Shown here piece after piece: positions 6,335-14,839 of a DNA stretch of 55,321 nucleotides. The stretch covers positions 1-55,321 of IMG/VR virus record IMGVR_UViG_3300025000_000129; one strand, written 5' to 3'. The stretch is from a virus. How positions within the stretch are numbered: position 1 is the first letter of the stretch; each line of letters starts with the position of its first letter. The translations under genes and the position numbers were made by a program. Under the pieces are notes generated by a model. That model had not been told where the DNA came from, searched no databases, and saw only the letters and a list, made by a program, of their open reading frames with translations.

Positions 6335-8836
6335 TTATAATTTTGACCTCGTATATTTATCTAAGCCATCATCATCAATCCCATCGAGCACACTGCCTTG
6401 AGATGATTCGTATTTGTATTTGCTTGACCTATATTTACTGAAGCTGGCTGTGCTGGAATTTTCAATTAACCTTAACCCCCTCCACACACTCCCGCTGTTG
6501 GTGCGTTTTTTTTCAAATCCTTTCAGTGCTAATTCATCTGCAAAGTCTCTTGATCTCCTGACATAGCTTTCATTATTTGCAGCACACCAATTCTTGTAAG
6601 ACTCGAACAGATTTCCCCCTGTTTCCTCATACTCTCCCATTTCGCAGCATTCAAGAATAAAATTGCTTATCCAGTCCTCAGCATTTTTATACATATCTGT
6701 GGCTGTCTTGACAGATTCAGGTGCTATAATATTACAGCCGTTCGCAATGTATTTACTTGCCCCATCCACAATCCAGGAAAGAATAGCGTCACCATCTTCA
6801 TTGAATAGCACACTGGCATAATCTTTAATTTCTTTCTTACCATCGAATACTGCTTTGAATGGCACCACCGCAATTCTTCTCCAAGTACCTGCATCGGTAC
6901 TACCAACTTTAGGCAAATGATTTGTGGCGAAAATGAGCGTATGCCCGGGAATGAAGCTTCTCTGATTTTGATACATCTTTTTTTCAATTACCGGTGCCGT
7001 AGAAGACAATTTTTTAAGCACTTTAGAGGAAAGCCTTTTACCTTCCTCGCTTTCTTCAGCCCAAACAAATCTTTTGCCCTCAACGGAAATAGCGCCATTG
7101 CTCATTTGCTTACCATCTCGCTGCACCATTAAATCATCAGCATCTATGGTGCAGGCGTAATCTCCAAAAATTTTGTCCATACAGTTAAGAAAAGTTGTCT
7201 TGCCGTTCCTGCCTCCACCGTAGAATATACACATGCCTTCATAAAATACTTTTCCTATTGCCGCCATTCCGCACACCTGCTGAAAATAGTCTGCTAATTC
7301 ATCATCGTTACAGGTAATGTCCTTTAAAAATTGGTCAAACTTATTCATTGATTTCCCTGGAACATAGTTTGCATTAGCAATTTTGCTCATCTTATAGTTA
7401 GGATTGTGGGGTAATAATCGCTTTGTTCGAAGGTCGATTACGCCATTCTGGCAATTAAGCAAAAAGGCATCTGTATCTAGCTCGGATGCAGTTATTGGCA
7501 AATCTGACTTTGCAAGCTCTATCATAGCCTTTATACTCTTTTCGCTCTTGCCCTTGATGGTTTCTTTAAATTTTTGCTTTGCCATTTTTACCTGCTCTTC
7601 TCCTGCGGCATTTCCAACTTCCCTGGCGGCAATTGCAATCATTTCAGCGACGGTGTCTTTAGCCATGTTAACAACCTCCAACACTTCATCTGCTTTCCAG
7701 ATTTTTTGTTTCCACATCAGCCAGCTTTTTGTTTGAGCGCACCATAATAATTGACCTTTGTACTTTAAAGAAAACACCTTGCTTCGGCCTAGGTCACTGG
7801 TTGTATCCTCTGGAGGTTTTTCAACTACGCTACTAACAAGTGCATCAAGTCCATTATCAAATTCTGGTACTTCCTCCGGTATCTTATTTCTCCTTGGAAC
7901 GTGCGGAGTGTAAAAACTATTACACCCACTTATAGCCTCATCGATAGTCATTTGTGCATATGTTTTAGCGCCGCGTCTTTCGTCCCATTTTGGCCGCATC
8001 AGGCCTGATTGTCTGAACATCCTATCGATTGTAGTAAAGATCCCGCCAGAGTAAAATGCGAGCTTATTACAAAGTGATAGGTCTGCTTCGTTTTGTGATT
8101 TAAAGTAAGGCTTCCAGTTTCCATCAAACAAAGCACCAAATTTTGAACCTTCGTCTTCGTCCAAAATCTTATCAATTATTTCATCATCAGAAAGATAGCC
8201 TCCGCTAACAAAAACCGGCATTTCGTTAACGTTTTTAGTGGTTTTTGCATCGTTTTTGCCTGTTTTTTTAACATTTATGTACCTTTCGTGCACTGAAGCC
8301 AGTTCACCCGTCCGCTCCTCAATTGAGGTATGGGCATCATCCAGCGTATTCCCAGTTACAATAAAATACCTACCTGTGGAGTACATTTCCAAATCATCCT
8401 TGCGCCTGCCGCCCTCCGGTAGTTTGCCAGAGCAGATAATATGTATCCCGTTCCCGCTCTGACTATACTCTGTGTAGCTGTCCAGTGTGGCAATAATATC
8501 CTTCGCCCTCTCCGTCAGCTGCCCGTCTTCTCTGCAGTGATCTATGTCCACACCAACTATCCCATCACCGTTGAACATAAAGCCTATGCCGCAGACAGCA
8601 ATGTCCTTTATACTTCCCCTGACAGCTGCCTCAACTGCATCCTGATAAGTACCCCAGGTAGCAGGGTTATTGCTCATAGCCCTGCCACCAGTAGCGGGAT
8701 TAATCGGCATTTTTGCAGGATTATCAGGAGTCCCGTCCTTGTTAAAACGTTCCTCCCACCTCCAGCAAACCCACCTGTCCAACTCTTTTAATTCCCTTGG
8801 TATGTTGTCAAAGTTATTACGATTGTCAAAGTTCAT
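6335..8836 (-). CDS. Primase-helicase (primase N-terminus plus D5-type SF3 helicase)
   Basis: An 833-residue replication protein. The first 180 residues resemble bifunctional primase/polymerase domains: GIVGVDIDHCREDG with acidic metal ligands, SQSGNGIHII, and RYFIVTGN. The C-terminal half is a D5/P4-type SF3 helicase: Walker A FYGGGRNGKTTF near residue 540, Walker B RFVWAEESEEGKRL, and the sensor/arginine region ATNHLPKVGSTDAGTWRRIA. It makes primers and unwinds the fork. The origin-like repeats lie just downstream and SSB just upstream in the same operon. Confidence 0.92.
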   Translation of the reverse strand: MNFDNRNNFDNIPRELKELDRWVCWRWEERFNKDGTPDNPAKMPINPATGGRAMSNNPATWGTYQDAVEAAVRGSIKDIAVCGIGFMFNGDGIVGVDIDHCREDGQLTERAKDIIATLDSYTEYSQSGNGIHIICSGKLPEGGRRKDDLEMYSTGRYFIVTGNTLDDAHTSIEERTGELASVHERYINVKKTGKNDAKTTKNVNEMPVFVSGGYLSDDEIIDKILDEDEGSKFGALFDGNWKPYFKSQNEADLSLCNKLAFYSGGIFTTIDRMFRQSGLMRPKWDERRGAKTYAQMTIDEAISGCNSFYTPHVPRRNKIPEEVPEFDNGLDALVSSVVEKPPEDTTSDLGRSKVFSLKYKGQLLWCAQTKSWLMWKQKIWKADEVLEVVNMAKDTVAEMIAIAAREVGNAAGEEQVKMAKQKFKETIKGKSEKSIKAMIELAKSDLPITASELDTDAFLLNCQNGVIDLRTKRLLPHNPNYKMSKIANANYVPGKSMNKFDQFLKDITCNDDELADYFQQVCGMAAIGKVFYEGMCIFYGGGRNGKTTFLNCMDKIFGDYACTIDADDLMVQRDGKQMSNGAISVEGKRFVWAEESEEGKRLSSKVLKKLSSTAPVIEKKMYQNQRSFIPGHTLIFATNHLPKVGSTDAGTWRRIAVVPFKAVFDGKKEIKDYASVLFNEDGDAILSWIVDGASKYIANGCNIIAPESVKTATDMYKNAEDWISNFILECCEMGEYEETGGNLFESYKNWCAANNESYVRRSRDFADELALKGFEKKRTNSGSVWRGLRLIENSSTASFSKYRSSKYKYESSQGSVLDGIDDDGLDKYTRSKL

Positions 8837-8857
8837 TTGTACGCCTCACCGCCCGCT

Positions 8858-9151
8858 CTAAAAAGGTATTTCCATGTGCTCCTTCAATTCTGCTTCCGTA
8901 GCCCCTGCCCGCTTAAGCAACTGCCAAACATCATTCAATGTCGCAAGTAGATTGAGATACATGGGTCCGTACTGCTCTTTTTGCTCTGCTGTTGCCGCAT
9001 CACTCTCCAACCAGTTCCCCATCTGTTCCTGCGTCCTTGCAAGCTCCGCTAACTTATCTAACGTGGCAAGCTTTTCATAGCCACCCAACTCAATCTTATA
9101 AGTATAATCATCTGCAACAACAACCTTGAAAACATGCTCCTGACCTGCCAT
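8858..9151 (-). CDS. Small SSB-adjacent protein ending in EIPF, 97 aa
   Basis: Not recognised by family. It has a beta-like N-terminus (HVFKVVVADDYTYKIELGGY) and a helical C-terminus that ends ELKEHMEIPF. The last residues resemble the acidic-hydrophobic tip of bacterial SSB (DIPF), which the SSB encoded next to it lacks. It lies between SSB and primase, with AGGTG before the ATG at 9151. A role as a replication mediator is inference. Confidence 0.7.
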   Translation of the reverse strand: MAGQEHVFKVVVADDYTYKIELGGYEKLATLDKLAELARTQEQMGNWLESDAATAEQKEQYGPMYLNLLATLNDVWQLLKRAGATEAELKEHMEIPF

Positions 9152-9160
9152 AATTTACAC

Positions 9161-9706
9161 CTACTTTCCGAGCCATGGGAATTGCCCTTGTTGCGCCGGT
9201 TGACCTTGCTGCCCTTGCTGGCTTGCTGGCTGGCCTTGTTGCTGACCGTTTGCCCATGGTGCCGCTGCCGGCTGCTGTCCTGCTGGTTGCTGTGCTGCCT
9301 GTTGTCCCTGATTCTGCTGTCCTGCCCCCTTCGCCCAATCCGGTTCAGGTCCATTCTGTGGATTTGATTGAGCCCCAGCACTATCCCCATCCTTCTTGCT
9401 ATCCGCAAACCCGACCTGCTCTGCAACAATTTCCGTAACATAATGTTTGACCTGCTTGTCATCGTCCCAGCTTCTAGTCTGAATTCTTCCTTGTACCCAC
9501 ACCTGCTGCCCCTTCTTGAAATACTTTGAACAAAATTCTGAAGTCTTTCCCCATGCCACCACAGGAAGGAAATCCGCGTCCGGCTGCCCATCCTGCTTAA
9601 CTCTCCTGTTTACTGCCAGCGTGAAGCCTCCTACTGCTGTGTTATTGGCTGTGTACCTCTGCTCAACTTCTTTGCAAAGCCTACCTATTAACGTACAATT
9701 ATTCAT
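9161..9706 (-). CDS. ssb: Single-stranded DNA-binding protein, 181 aa
   Basis: The N-terminal 105 residues are an OB-fold SSB: MNNCTLIGRLCKEVEQRYT, GGFTLAVNRRVK, FLPVVAWGKTSEFCSKYFKK and VWVQGRIQTRSW. The tail is a long Gln/Gly/Pro/Ala-rich low-complexity linker. Unusually it ends GQFPWLGK with no acidic DDDIPF tip, which normally recruits partner proteins. It coats ssDNA during replication and recombination. Confidence 0.92.
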   Translation of the reverse strand: MNNCTLIGRLCKEVEQRYTANNTAVGGFTLAVNRRVKQDGQPDADFLPVVAWGKTSEFCSKYFKKGQQVWVQGRIQTRSWDDDKQVKHYVTEIVAEQVGFADSKKDGDSAGAQSNPQNGPEPDWAKGAGQQNQGQQAAQQPAGQQPAAAPWANGQQQGQPASQQGQQGQPAQQGQFPWLGK

Positions 9707-9777
9707 GCCTTTCCGACCTCCTGTATTTTAAATATTTTGTTAACTTGCGTATTTGCATATGGTCCTTCTAGCGCGAA

Positions 9778-10023
9778 CTAATAACCTGTTGTCTCACAAT
9801 CTCGCTGGTATGAACAACCATCGTCTTTTTCAGGCTCAAGGATATGCCCGTTGTAAATCCTTGTAAGACGTACATATTCATCGCGTTCAATTTCTCGTAT
9901 AGCTCCTGGTTGCTTAAAGTGGTCACGTATTTTTTCTGGCTCCGCAAGCGCTGCTGCCGAACCAGCTTTAGCCTCTACCAATAGTGTGTTTTTTGAATCG
10001 GGTAAATCAAAATATCTTCTCAT
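9778..10023 (-). CDS. Hypothetical early protein, 81 aa
   Basis: Unrecognised, charged. Starts MRRYFDLPDSKNTLLVEAKA at 10023. Longer in-frame starts would overlap the end of the helicase gene. AAGGAG lies 12 bases before the chosen ATG, which is longer than usual. It sits between the helicase and SSB genes in the replication cluster. Confidence 0.55.
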   Translation of the reverse strand: MRRYFDLPDSKNTLLVEAKAGSAAALAEPEKIRDHFKQPGAIREIERDEYVRLTRIYNGHILEPEKDDGCSYQRDCETTGY

Positions 10024-10052
10024 TTCAGTTTCAATCTCCTTCACATTATTTT

Positions 10053-11492
10053 TTATATTCTGCTCTTCCTCACCTTCGGACCTCCCGATATTTCGCACCC
10101 CAGCCCCTGATACACCTTCACCCGTTCTCTAGCCCAGTTCTTACAAGCCGTAACCTTACCATCCCAAATGTCATAAACCACCGGCATTGTCTTCCCCTCA
10201 AACGGTCTCATAACCCGCCCCACTGCCTGCTGAATTGAAGTCCGGTCTCTGTGTGGTGTAATCAACACCAACTTATTCAGCCTCGGGATGTCAAGGCCGA
10301 GCTTTGCCAGCGCATATGTTGCAAACAAAAACTGATACTTTCCTCCCCTCATGCCATCTATAATATGTTCTCGCACCTTTTTCGGAGTCGTCCCGCTGAT
10401 AAATTCAGCGTTTTTGCCATTTGCGCGCAATGAAGAGAAAATCATCCCAAGATGTTCCAGACTGTCACCCAGCACCAAGCAATAATCCTCGGGCATAATA
10501 TTTGCTGTCAATGTTCTGTGAAGAATTCGCTGTCTGTCAGCATCCTCCCTCATCGCCCCATACATCTGCTGCACCGACAACATTTCCTTCTCCCCGTCCT
10601 CGTCCACAGACTGCTCATAGACAAAATCTGTCTCAATGAATTCAACCCTAGGTTTCATAACACTCAGCCGCGGATCGTCCTGCGCCACCTCGTAGAATTT
10701 AGGACCTATAACATGGAACATTGTGGAGATAAGGCCGTCTGATCTATGCTCTGAAGCTGTCAGCCCAAACCGATAAAAAGCAGGAAACTGAGATATAACA
10801 GACTCAAACATCCGGGCTTTTGCCGCGTCTTTAAATACCAGGTGCGCTTCATCGATTACAATGCACCCGAACTTATTTTTTATAGCTGTCAAGTCTCTTT
10901 TACTTAAAGTCTGCACCGTGGCAAATGTGATATGCGTCCCAATGCTCATATTCTGCCCCTGTATAACCCCTATCTGGTTCCCCTTAAGCCCCAAAAACTT
11001 CACTGCACTGTCCATGCTCTGCTGCAACAAATCCATTGTGTGGGTAATCCATAAAGTAGGCTGCATAACCTGCCCAATCATCCCCATACCGCAACATGTC
11101 TTACCACTCCCACACGGTGCAATAAACACCCCCTGCTGCCACTGCTCCGCCAATTCCGGTACGGGCTCCTGATAATCTCTCAGCTGTGGGCCAGCAGGAA
11201 ACTCAATCTCAGGCAGCTTAATGCGGCGATCATCCACCATGTTCCAACTCAGCCCCACCAAATTCCACAGCTGCGCAAAATAGCCTCTCGGCAGTATGTA
11301 CTCCGTGGAATTATTAACCTTCTTCTCGCTATAGAGCTTGATATATTCCGAGAAGAAACAATACCTGTTAAGTCCCATTCTCCGCTTCTTATCGAACTCT
11401 GGGTTTCTGATAGTCAACTCTGCCTTAATTTGCTTCAGTATCTCTTCCGGCACATCACGGAGCCGGATTACGCTATCTAATGTAAGTTTCAA
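10053..11492 (-). CDS. SF2 DEAH-box helicase (UvsW/XPB-like), 479 aa
   Basis: Motif Q-like region QLRDYQEPVPELAEQWQQG, Walker A IAPCGSGKTCCGMG, motif II VIDEAHLVF, motif III GLTASEHR, then helicase C with motifs V-VI (ATYALAKLGLDIPRLNKL, SIQQAVGRVMRPFEGK). These show a complete superfamily 2 ATPase of the type used for branch migration or origin remodelling in phages. It starts at a TTG with AAGGAGGT six bases upstream. It is part of the replication operon. Confidence 0.9.
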   Translation of the reverse strand: MKLTLDSVIRLRDVPEEILKQIKAELTIRNPEFDKKRRMGLNRYCFFSEYIKLYSEKKVNNSTEYILPRGYFAQLWNLVGLSWNMVDDRRIKLPEIEFPAGPQLRDYQEPVPELAEQWQQGVFIAPCGSGKTCCGMGMIGQVMQPTLWITHTMDLLQQSMDSAVKFLGLKGNQIGVIQGQNMSIGTHITFATVQTLSKRDLTAIKNKFGCIVIDEAHLVFKDAAKARMFESVISQFPAFYRFGLTASEHRSDGLISTMFHVIGPKFYEVAQDDPRLSVMKPRVEFIETDFVYEQSVDEDGEKEMLSVQQMYGAMREDADRQRILHRTLTANIMPEDYCLVLGDSLEHLGMIFSSLRANGKNAEFISGTTPKKVREHIIDGMRGGKYQFLFATYALAKLGLDIPRLNKLVLITPHRDRTSIQQAVGRVMRPFEGKTMPVVYDIWDGKVTACKNWARERVKVYQGLGCEISGGPKVRKSRI

Positions 11493-11494
11493 AG

Positions 11495-11755
11495 TTAGAC
11501 CTCCTTAAGTAATTCGGCAAGCTTACATCCTTCCTTGTGACCATCCTTACGCGTTGCATGGCATAATGGACACTTAGGTATTTGATAATGCTGACCGTAC
11601 CATTCAATTTGCTTCAGCATTGCTCTGTACGCCAGTGCGGTTTTAGCCGCTCTTGTCGTACAGTCTGTCATTCCGCCCTTTGTACCTAAGCACTCAACAC
11701 AATTATGGGCTTTACATGTTGCTACAGCTTCAAGTTCGTGCTTTTTCAATAGCAA
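11495..11755 (-). CDS. Cysteine-rich zinc-binding small protein, about 86 aa
   Basis: The C-terminal part has CPLCHATRKDGHKEGC, a classical CxxC...H...C zinc site; an upstream CVEC and two further cysteines may form a second. The start is uncertain: a TTG at 11755 lies 9 bases after GGAGGG, and an ATG at 11782 is possible. It overlaps the end of the ASCH gene and is followed after 2 bases by the helicase gene. Function unknown. Confidence 0.6.
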   Translation of the reverse strand: MLLKKHELEAVATCKAHNCVECLGTKGGMTDCTTRAAKTALAYRAMLKQIEWYGQHYQIPKCPLCHATRKDGHKEGCKLAELLKEV

Positions 11756-12231
11756 GTTCCATCGCCCTCCTTCCAATTCCATAACCCCTGCATCCCTTTA
11801 GCCGGCACCGGCACCGGTAGCGGCTGAACATCTTCCAGAATCCAAGCATAACGTCCGGGCGTGTAATCGCCGAAATGATATTCGTTGCCGTCTATGACCC
11901 TTCCAACATCCGTGATAGCCCATGACGTGTCTCTATTCTCGCTCCTTATCTTCTCGCACCCTACCAACTTCGCAGTAGCAACCACCTTCCCGAATGGCCC
12001 GACGCCATGCTCCAGATTATAAAGCCATGAGCCGGTATAAATATTAATCCCAAGCAGTTTTGCAAACTCTCTGCACAATATCCGGGCGAGTACCGGCATT
12101 GCCTTCGTGGCATGTATCGCAATCCTCTGCCCTATCAGATAATCCGGCGCTTTCCAACTTCGTGTCTCTATTTTCTTATGCCCGAGTGCTATCAGCATTG
12201 CCCACAAAGTCCATAATGATATCGCTTTCAT
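11746..12231 (-). CDS. ASCH-domain protein, 161 aa
   Basis: Begins MKAISLWTLWAMLIALGHKK followed by IETRSWKAP, the hallmark of ASCH (PUA-like) domains, then QRIAIHATKA and GKVVATAKLVGCEKI. ASCH proteins bind RNA or modified nucleotides. The start overlaps the stop of the DUF5131 gene as ATGA, with GGGAGAAG upstream. Such pairs with DUF5131 proteins recur in phage operons (recalled, not checked here). Confidence 0.82.
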   Translation of the reverse strand: MKAISLWTLWAMLIALGHKKIETRSWKAPDYLIGQRIAIHATKAMPVLARILCREFAKLLGINIYTGSWLYNLEHGVGPFGKVVATAKLVGCEKIRSENRDTSWAITDVGRVIDGNEYHFGDYTPGRYAWILEDVQPLPVPVPAKGMQGLWNWKEGDGTCY

Positions 12232-12932
12232 AACTCTTCTCCCTTCAGCCCCTCCGGCCATTCCTGTATCGAAAACTGCTCATATAACGGAGACTTCACA
12301 AACACTGGTACGCCTGCCGCCTTGCACTGGTCAATTATGCTCTGTACCCACTCCGGCTTCGGTGGCACTGCTCCGGCTCCAGTCTGTTGGCCGATAATAA
12401 CCCAATCAAGAAACTGAACATTTCGTAAAGTAATTTCATTTATTTCTCCTAGCAATGGTTCTATGGATAAAAACCTTTTCGCCCTCTTCTTTTGGTCGTC
12501 ACCTGTGGCACAAAACAGATCATACCCTTTGTTTTGCATATCATCCTGATTAGTCACAGTCGCCCCAAACCACATATTGCAGCGGTAATCGTTATAACTT
12601 CGGTAAATTTTTGAGTAATTGTAAGGGTTCTTCGTCAGGAACAAATATTGATGATAATCTGCTCTCTTACAAGCACTAAATACATTTTCTATCCACTCAT
12701 CCGGCACCCATTCCCCAAATAAATCACCTGCGCTCACAACAAATATCTTTGATGGCTTCTTTACTTTCCCTGGCTCATCCAATTTTTTAGGGTTAAACAT
12801 CGGCTCAAAGCTCTTGTTAAATCGATGATACATAGCCTTAGCGTAGCAGTATGGGCAACCATGCAGGCAGCCCGTGACCGGATTCCAAGTATAGTCACAC
12901 CATTCAATGCCGTCTTTACCTTGCTTGTTCAA
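12228..12932 (-). CDS. DUF5131 / Gp37-Gp68-like radical-SAM-type protein, 234 aa
   Basis: Contains IEWCDYTWNPVTGCLHGCPYCYAK, whose CxxxCxxC triad is the iron-sulfur ligand set of radical-SAM enzymes. KIFVVSAGDLFGEWVPDEWI, FLSIEPLLGEI and DWVIIGQQTGAGA are diagnostic of DUF5131. Its substrate is unknown. A TTG at 12932 preceded by GAGGGAGGGG is preferred over the ATG at 12959, which overlaps the previous gene and lacks a ribosome binding site. Confidence 0.88.
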   Translation of the reverse strand: MNKQGKDGIEWCDYTWNPVTGCLHGCPYCYAKAMYHRFNKSFEPMFNPKKLDEPGKVKKPSKIFVVSAGDLFGEWVPDEWIENVFSACKRADYHQYLFLTKNPYNYSKIYRSYNDYRCNMWFGATVTNQDDMQNKGYDLFCATGDDQKKRAKRFLSIEPLLGEINEITLRNVQFLDWVIIGQQTGAGAVPPKPEWVQSIIDQCKAAGVPVFVKSPLYEQFSIQEWPEGLKGEEL

Positions 12933-12949
12933 ATTAACCCCCCCCTCCC

Positions 12950-13387
12950 TCACATCCATACCGATTCATCATCTGGTATGGTATCAAAATTAATATAATG
13001 CTCCTTAACCCAGTCAGGGACATCTCCACCCCATATACGTCTTATGTCCCCAGCAGTAAAGCCTACCACTCCTCCGCTTTGCTTTACGGCAATGTCAAAA
13101 GCCGCACGGATACTGCAGGTTATTTGTACAAAAAACCTATTCTCATCATACTCGCCGTTCTTTTCATTCCATTTCCTGTACTCGTCAAAAGAATTGTCCA
13201 CACTCTCACTGCAATCCGCACAGTCCCAGCATTCTATTTCTTTCCACGTTTCGTTACAATCCATTGCCTTAAAGAAGGACTCAACCTCCTTTGCAATTTT
13301 ATCCCGCCGTGCCTCTGTAGTATTCGGATAGTTTCCGGCCATCCTTGCTGAAAATTCCTTCCAACGGTCGTACTGTTCTTTTGTCAT
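12950..13387 (-). CDS. Hypothetical early protein, 145 aa
   Basis: Starts MTKEQYDRWKEFSARMAGNY at 13387, sharing one base with the stop of the RecU-like gene (TGATG). It includes CWDCADC and otherwise lacks a recognised domain. The C-terminal part FTAGDIRRIWGGDVPDWVKE could be a helix-turn-helix. Unrecognised. Confidence 0.6.
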   Translation of the reverse strand: MTKEQYDRWKEFSARMAGNYPNTTEARRDKIAKEVESFFKAMDCNETWKEIECWDCADCSESVDNSFDEYRKWNEKNGEYDENRFFVQITCSIRAAFDIAVKQSGGVVGFTAGDIRRIWGGDVPDWVKEHYINFDTIPDDESVWM

Positions 13388-13845
13388 CAACCCATCACCT
13401 TCCCCATCACCTTCATATCCCAACCCCCTGCCACCTTCGGCAGCTCCGGATAATCCAACATCCTGATACTCCCCCGACACCCGCTGCAAACTGCAGCACT
13501 TACGGCATACCATGGAATCAAAAACGCCCTCTTTTCATCTTTTAGCCACAACCCCACTACAAATGCGTGCCCCTTACCAATCAATCCCTCAAACTCATTC
13601 AGCGCATCCCGCTCATTGTCTGATATCCAGCTATAAGCTATAACCGGCTGTTCATCCGTAGTCTTGACCTCCAGCATGTACCCGCCAAACTGCCTACGTA
13701 CCGCAATAAAATCGCACTTTGTACCATTGCCCAGGTTAACCTGCTTCTGCCGCCAGAATCCGGATTTTCTGAGGGAAGAGCTGATAAGGCTCTCCCCCTT
13801 CTTTCCCAACTCCCTGTTATGGTTGTTCCGTTCCCTCTGTGTCAT
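13387..13845 (-). CDS. RecU-like PD-(D/E)xK nuclease, 152 aa
   Basis: GKKGESLISSSLRKSGFWRQ, then KCDFIAVRRQFGGYMLEVKT give the E, D and ExK residues of Holliday-junction-resolvase-type nucleases. The end has CSGCRG and a basic tail. The open frame runs upstream to 14016, but that would overlap the previous gene by 200 bases. The ATG at 13845 is the first start compatible with a short overlap, although its ribosome site is weak. It probably resolves recombination intermediates. Confidence 0.68.
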   Translation of the reverse strand: MTQRERNNHNRELGKKGESLISSSLRKSGFWRQKQVNLGNGTKCDFIAVRRQFGGYMLEVKTTDEQPVIAYSWISDNERDALNEFEGLIGKGHAFVVGLWLKDEKRAFLIPWYAVSAAVCSGCRGSIRMLDYPELPKVAGGWDMKVMGKVMG

Positions 13846-14584
13846 TGGCTTCTGCAGCTTCGTCAGGCTCTGTATCCTCTGACTCTCCGCTATCTCTTCC
13901 GGCGTCATCATCCATGGTGGTGTCTGTGGGATTGTATGCTTTGTCAACTGCTTGTCTGAATGCTTCCTCAACTGTTTCTCTGAAATGTCTGCTTTCAATC
14001 TTCCCATCCTCCCCAAACTTCAGTAATGACAACACCGCCGGAATTTCAATTTTCTTTGTCACCATTGGGCAGATCATCACAACCCCGAAATCGTTGTACC
14101 AATAAATACCGCCATTGATATCCCCACTGAAGCATGGCCCTGTCGGCGTCCCTTCTCCCGCATCAAAGTCAACCTCACCCTTGTCAACCATGTCAAGGTA
14201 TTCCTGATTGACTCCGTATACCTGTCTGTCGGGCCCCTGTATCATCCTGATATCGTGATTTTCAGTAAGCATAATAGGAGTGACAACCAACTTCAAATAC
14301 AAATCAGTTCTTATGATATTTCTAAGGTAAAATTCATCCACAATCTTGTACTGCGGATCCTGCTTCTCCTTCTCAACCGTAAACATCTCGCCCGGCTTCG
14401 GCAGTGTCCCGGCCAACAGCATAACCACCGCCTTAATTTCATTTGATACATGCTGATTTTTAATCCACACCACCCAATGCCCCGACGAGATCAGCATCCC
14501 GTCATTGATATTGCCGATGTCCAAACGGTAGTTCTTGTAAGCCTCTTTGACCTGTTTTGTAAATCGTCCTAAGTGTAGAAACAT
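13817..14584 (-). CDS. Hypothetical replication-cluster protein with acidic tail, 255 aa
   Basis: Not recognised. The first 210 residues look globular and beta-rich (GMLISSGHWVVWIKNQHVSN, GIYWYNDFGVVMICPMV). The last 45 are strongly acidic (D/E/T-rich), as in proteins that mimic or contact DNA-binding partners. It lies between the RecU-like nuclease and a DUF551 gene, right downstream of the SbcDC fusion. A role in recombination is only suggested by position. Confidence 0.65.
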   Translation of the reverse strand: MFLHLGRFTKQVKEAYKNYRLDIGNINDGMLISSGHWVVWIKNQHVSNEIKAVVMLLAGTLPKPGEMFTVEKEKQDPQYKIVDEFYLRNIIRTDLYLKLVVTPIMLTENHDIRMIQGPDRQVYGVNQEYLDMVDKGEVDFDAGEGTPTGPCFSGDINGGIYWYNDFGVVMICPMVTKKIEIPAVLSLLKFGEDGKIESRHFRETVEEAFRQAVDKAYNPTDTTMDDDAGRDSGESEDTEPDEAAEANDTEGTEQP

Positions 14585-14839
14585 TTATTTGGCCTCCCTT
14601 TCCGGCACTTCAGGCACCGGCATCCAGCATTTTATTGCTTTTGCCTTTATTACAGGCATTTCAGTGGGTTTTGTGTATGATGCATTTCCGGTATTATTTA
14701 CCGCCCACCATTCTGTGGTTAAATATTTGAACCTTGTAGCTGTGTAAACCTTACCGCCTGCACAAATCAAAACTTGCTTTTCAAGTTCAGGCATTCTTTC
14801 GGTGCATGGAATCCAAACTCCAAACTTATCCATTGTCAC
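14585..14839 (-). CDS. DUF551 protein, 84 aa
   Basis: Short protein with GVWIPCTERMPELEKQVLIC at the N-terminus and KCWMPVPEVPE at the C-terminus, the DUF551 pattern frequent in phages. The GTG start overlaps the SbcDC stop (GTGA), with GAGGAG upstream; an ATG lies two codons later. Function unknown. Confidence 0.78.
   Translation of the reverse strand: MTMDKFGVWIPCTERMPELEKQVLICAGGKVYTATRFKYLTTEWWAVNNTGNASYTKPTEMPVIKAKAIKCWMPVPEVPEREAK

Noticed and set aside
13846-14016. Longer RecU-like protein
   Set aside because: It would overlap the upstream gene by 200 bases without a better ribosome site; the conserved fold begins after the chosen start.
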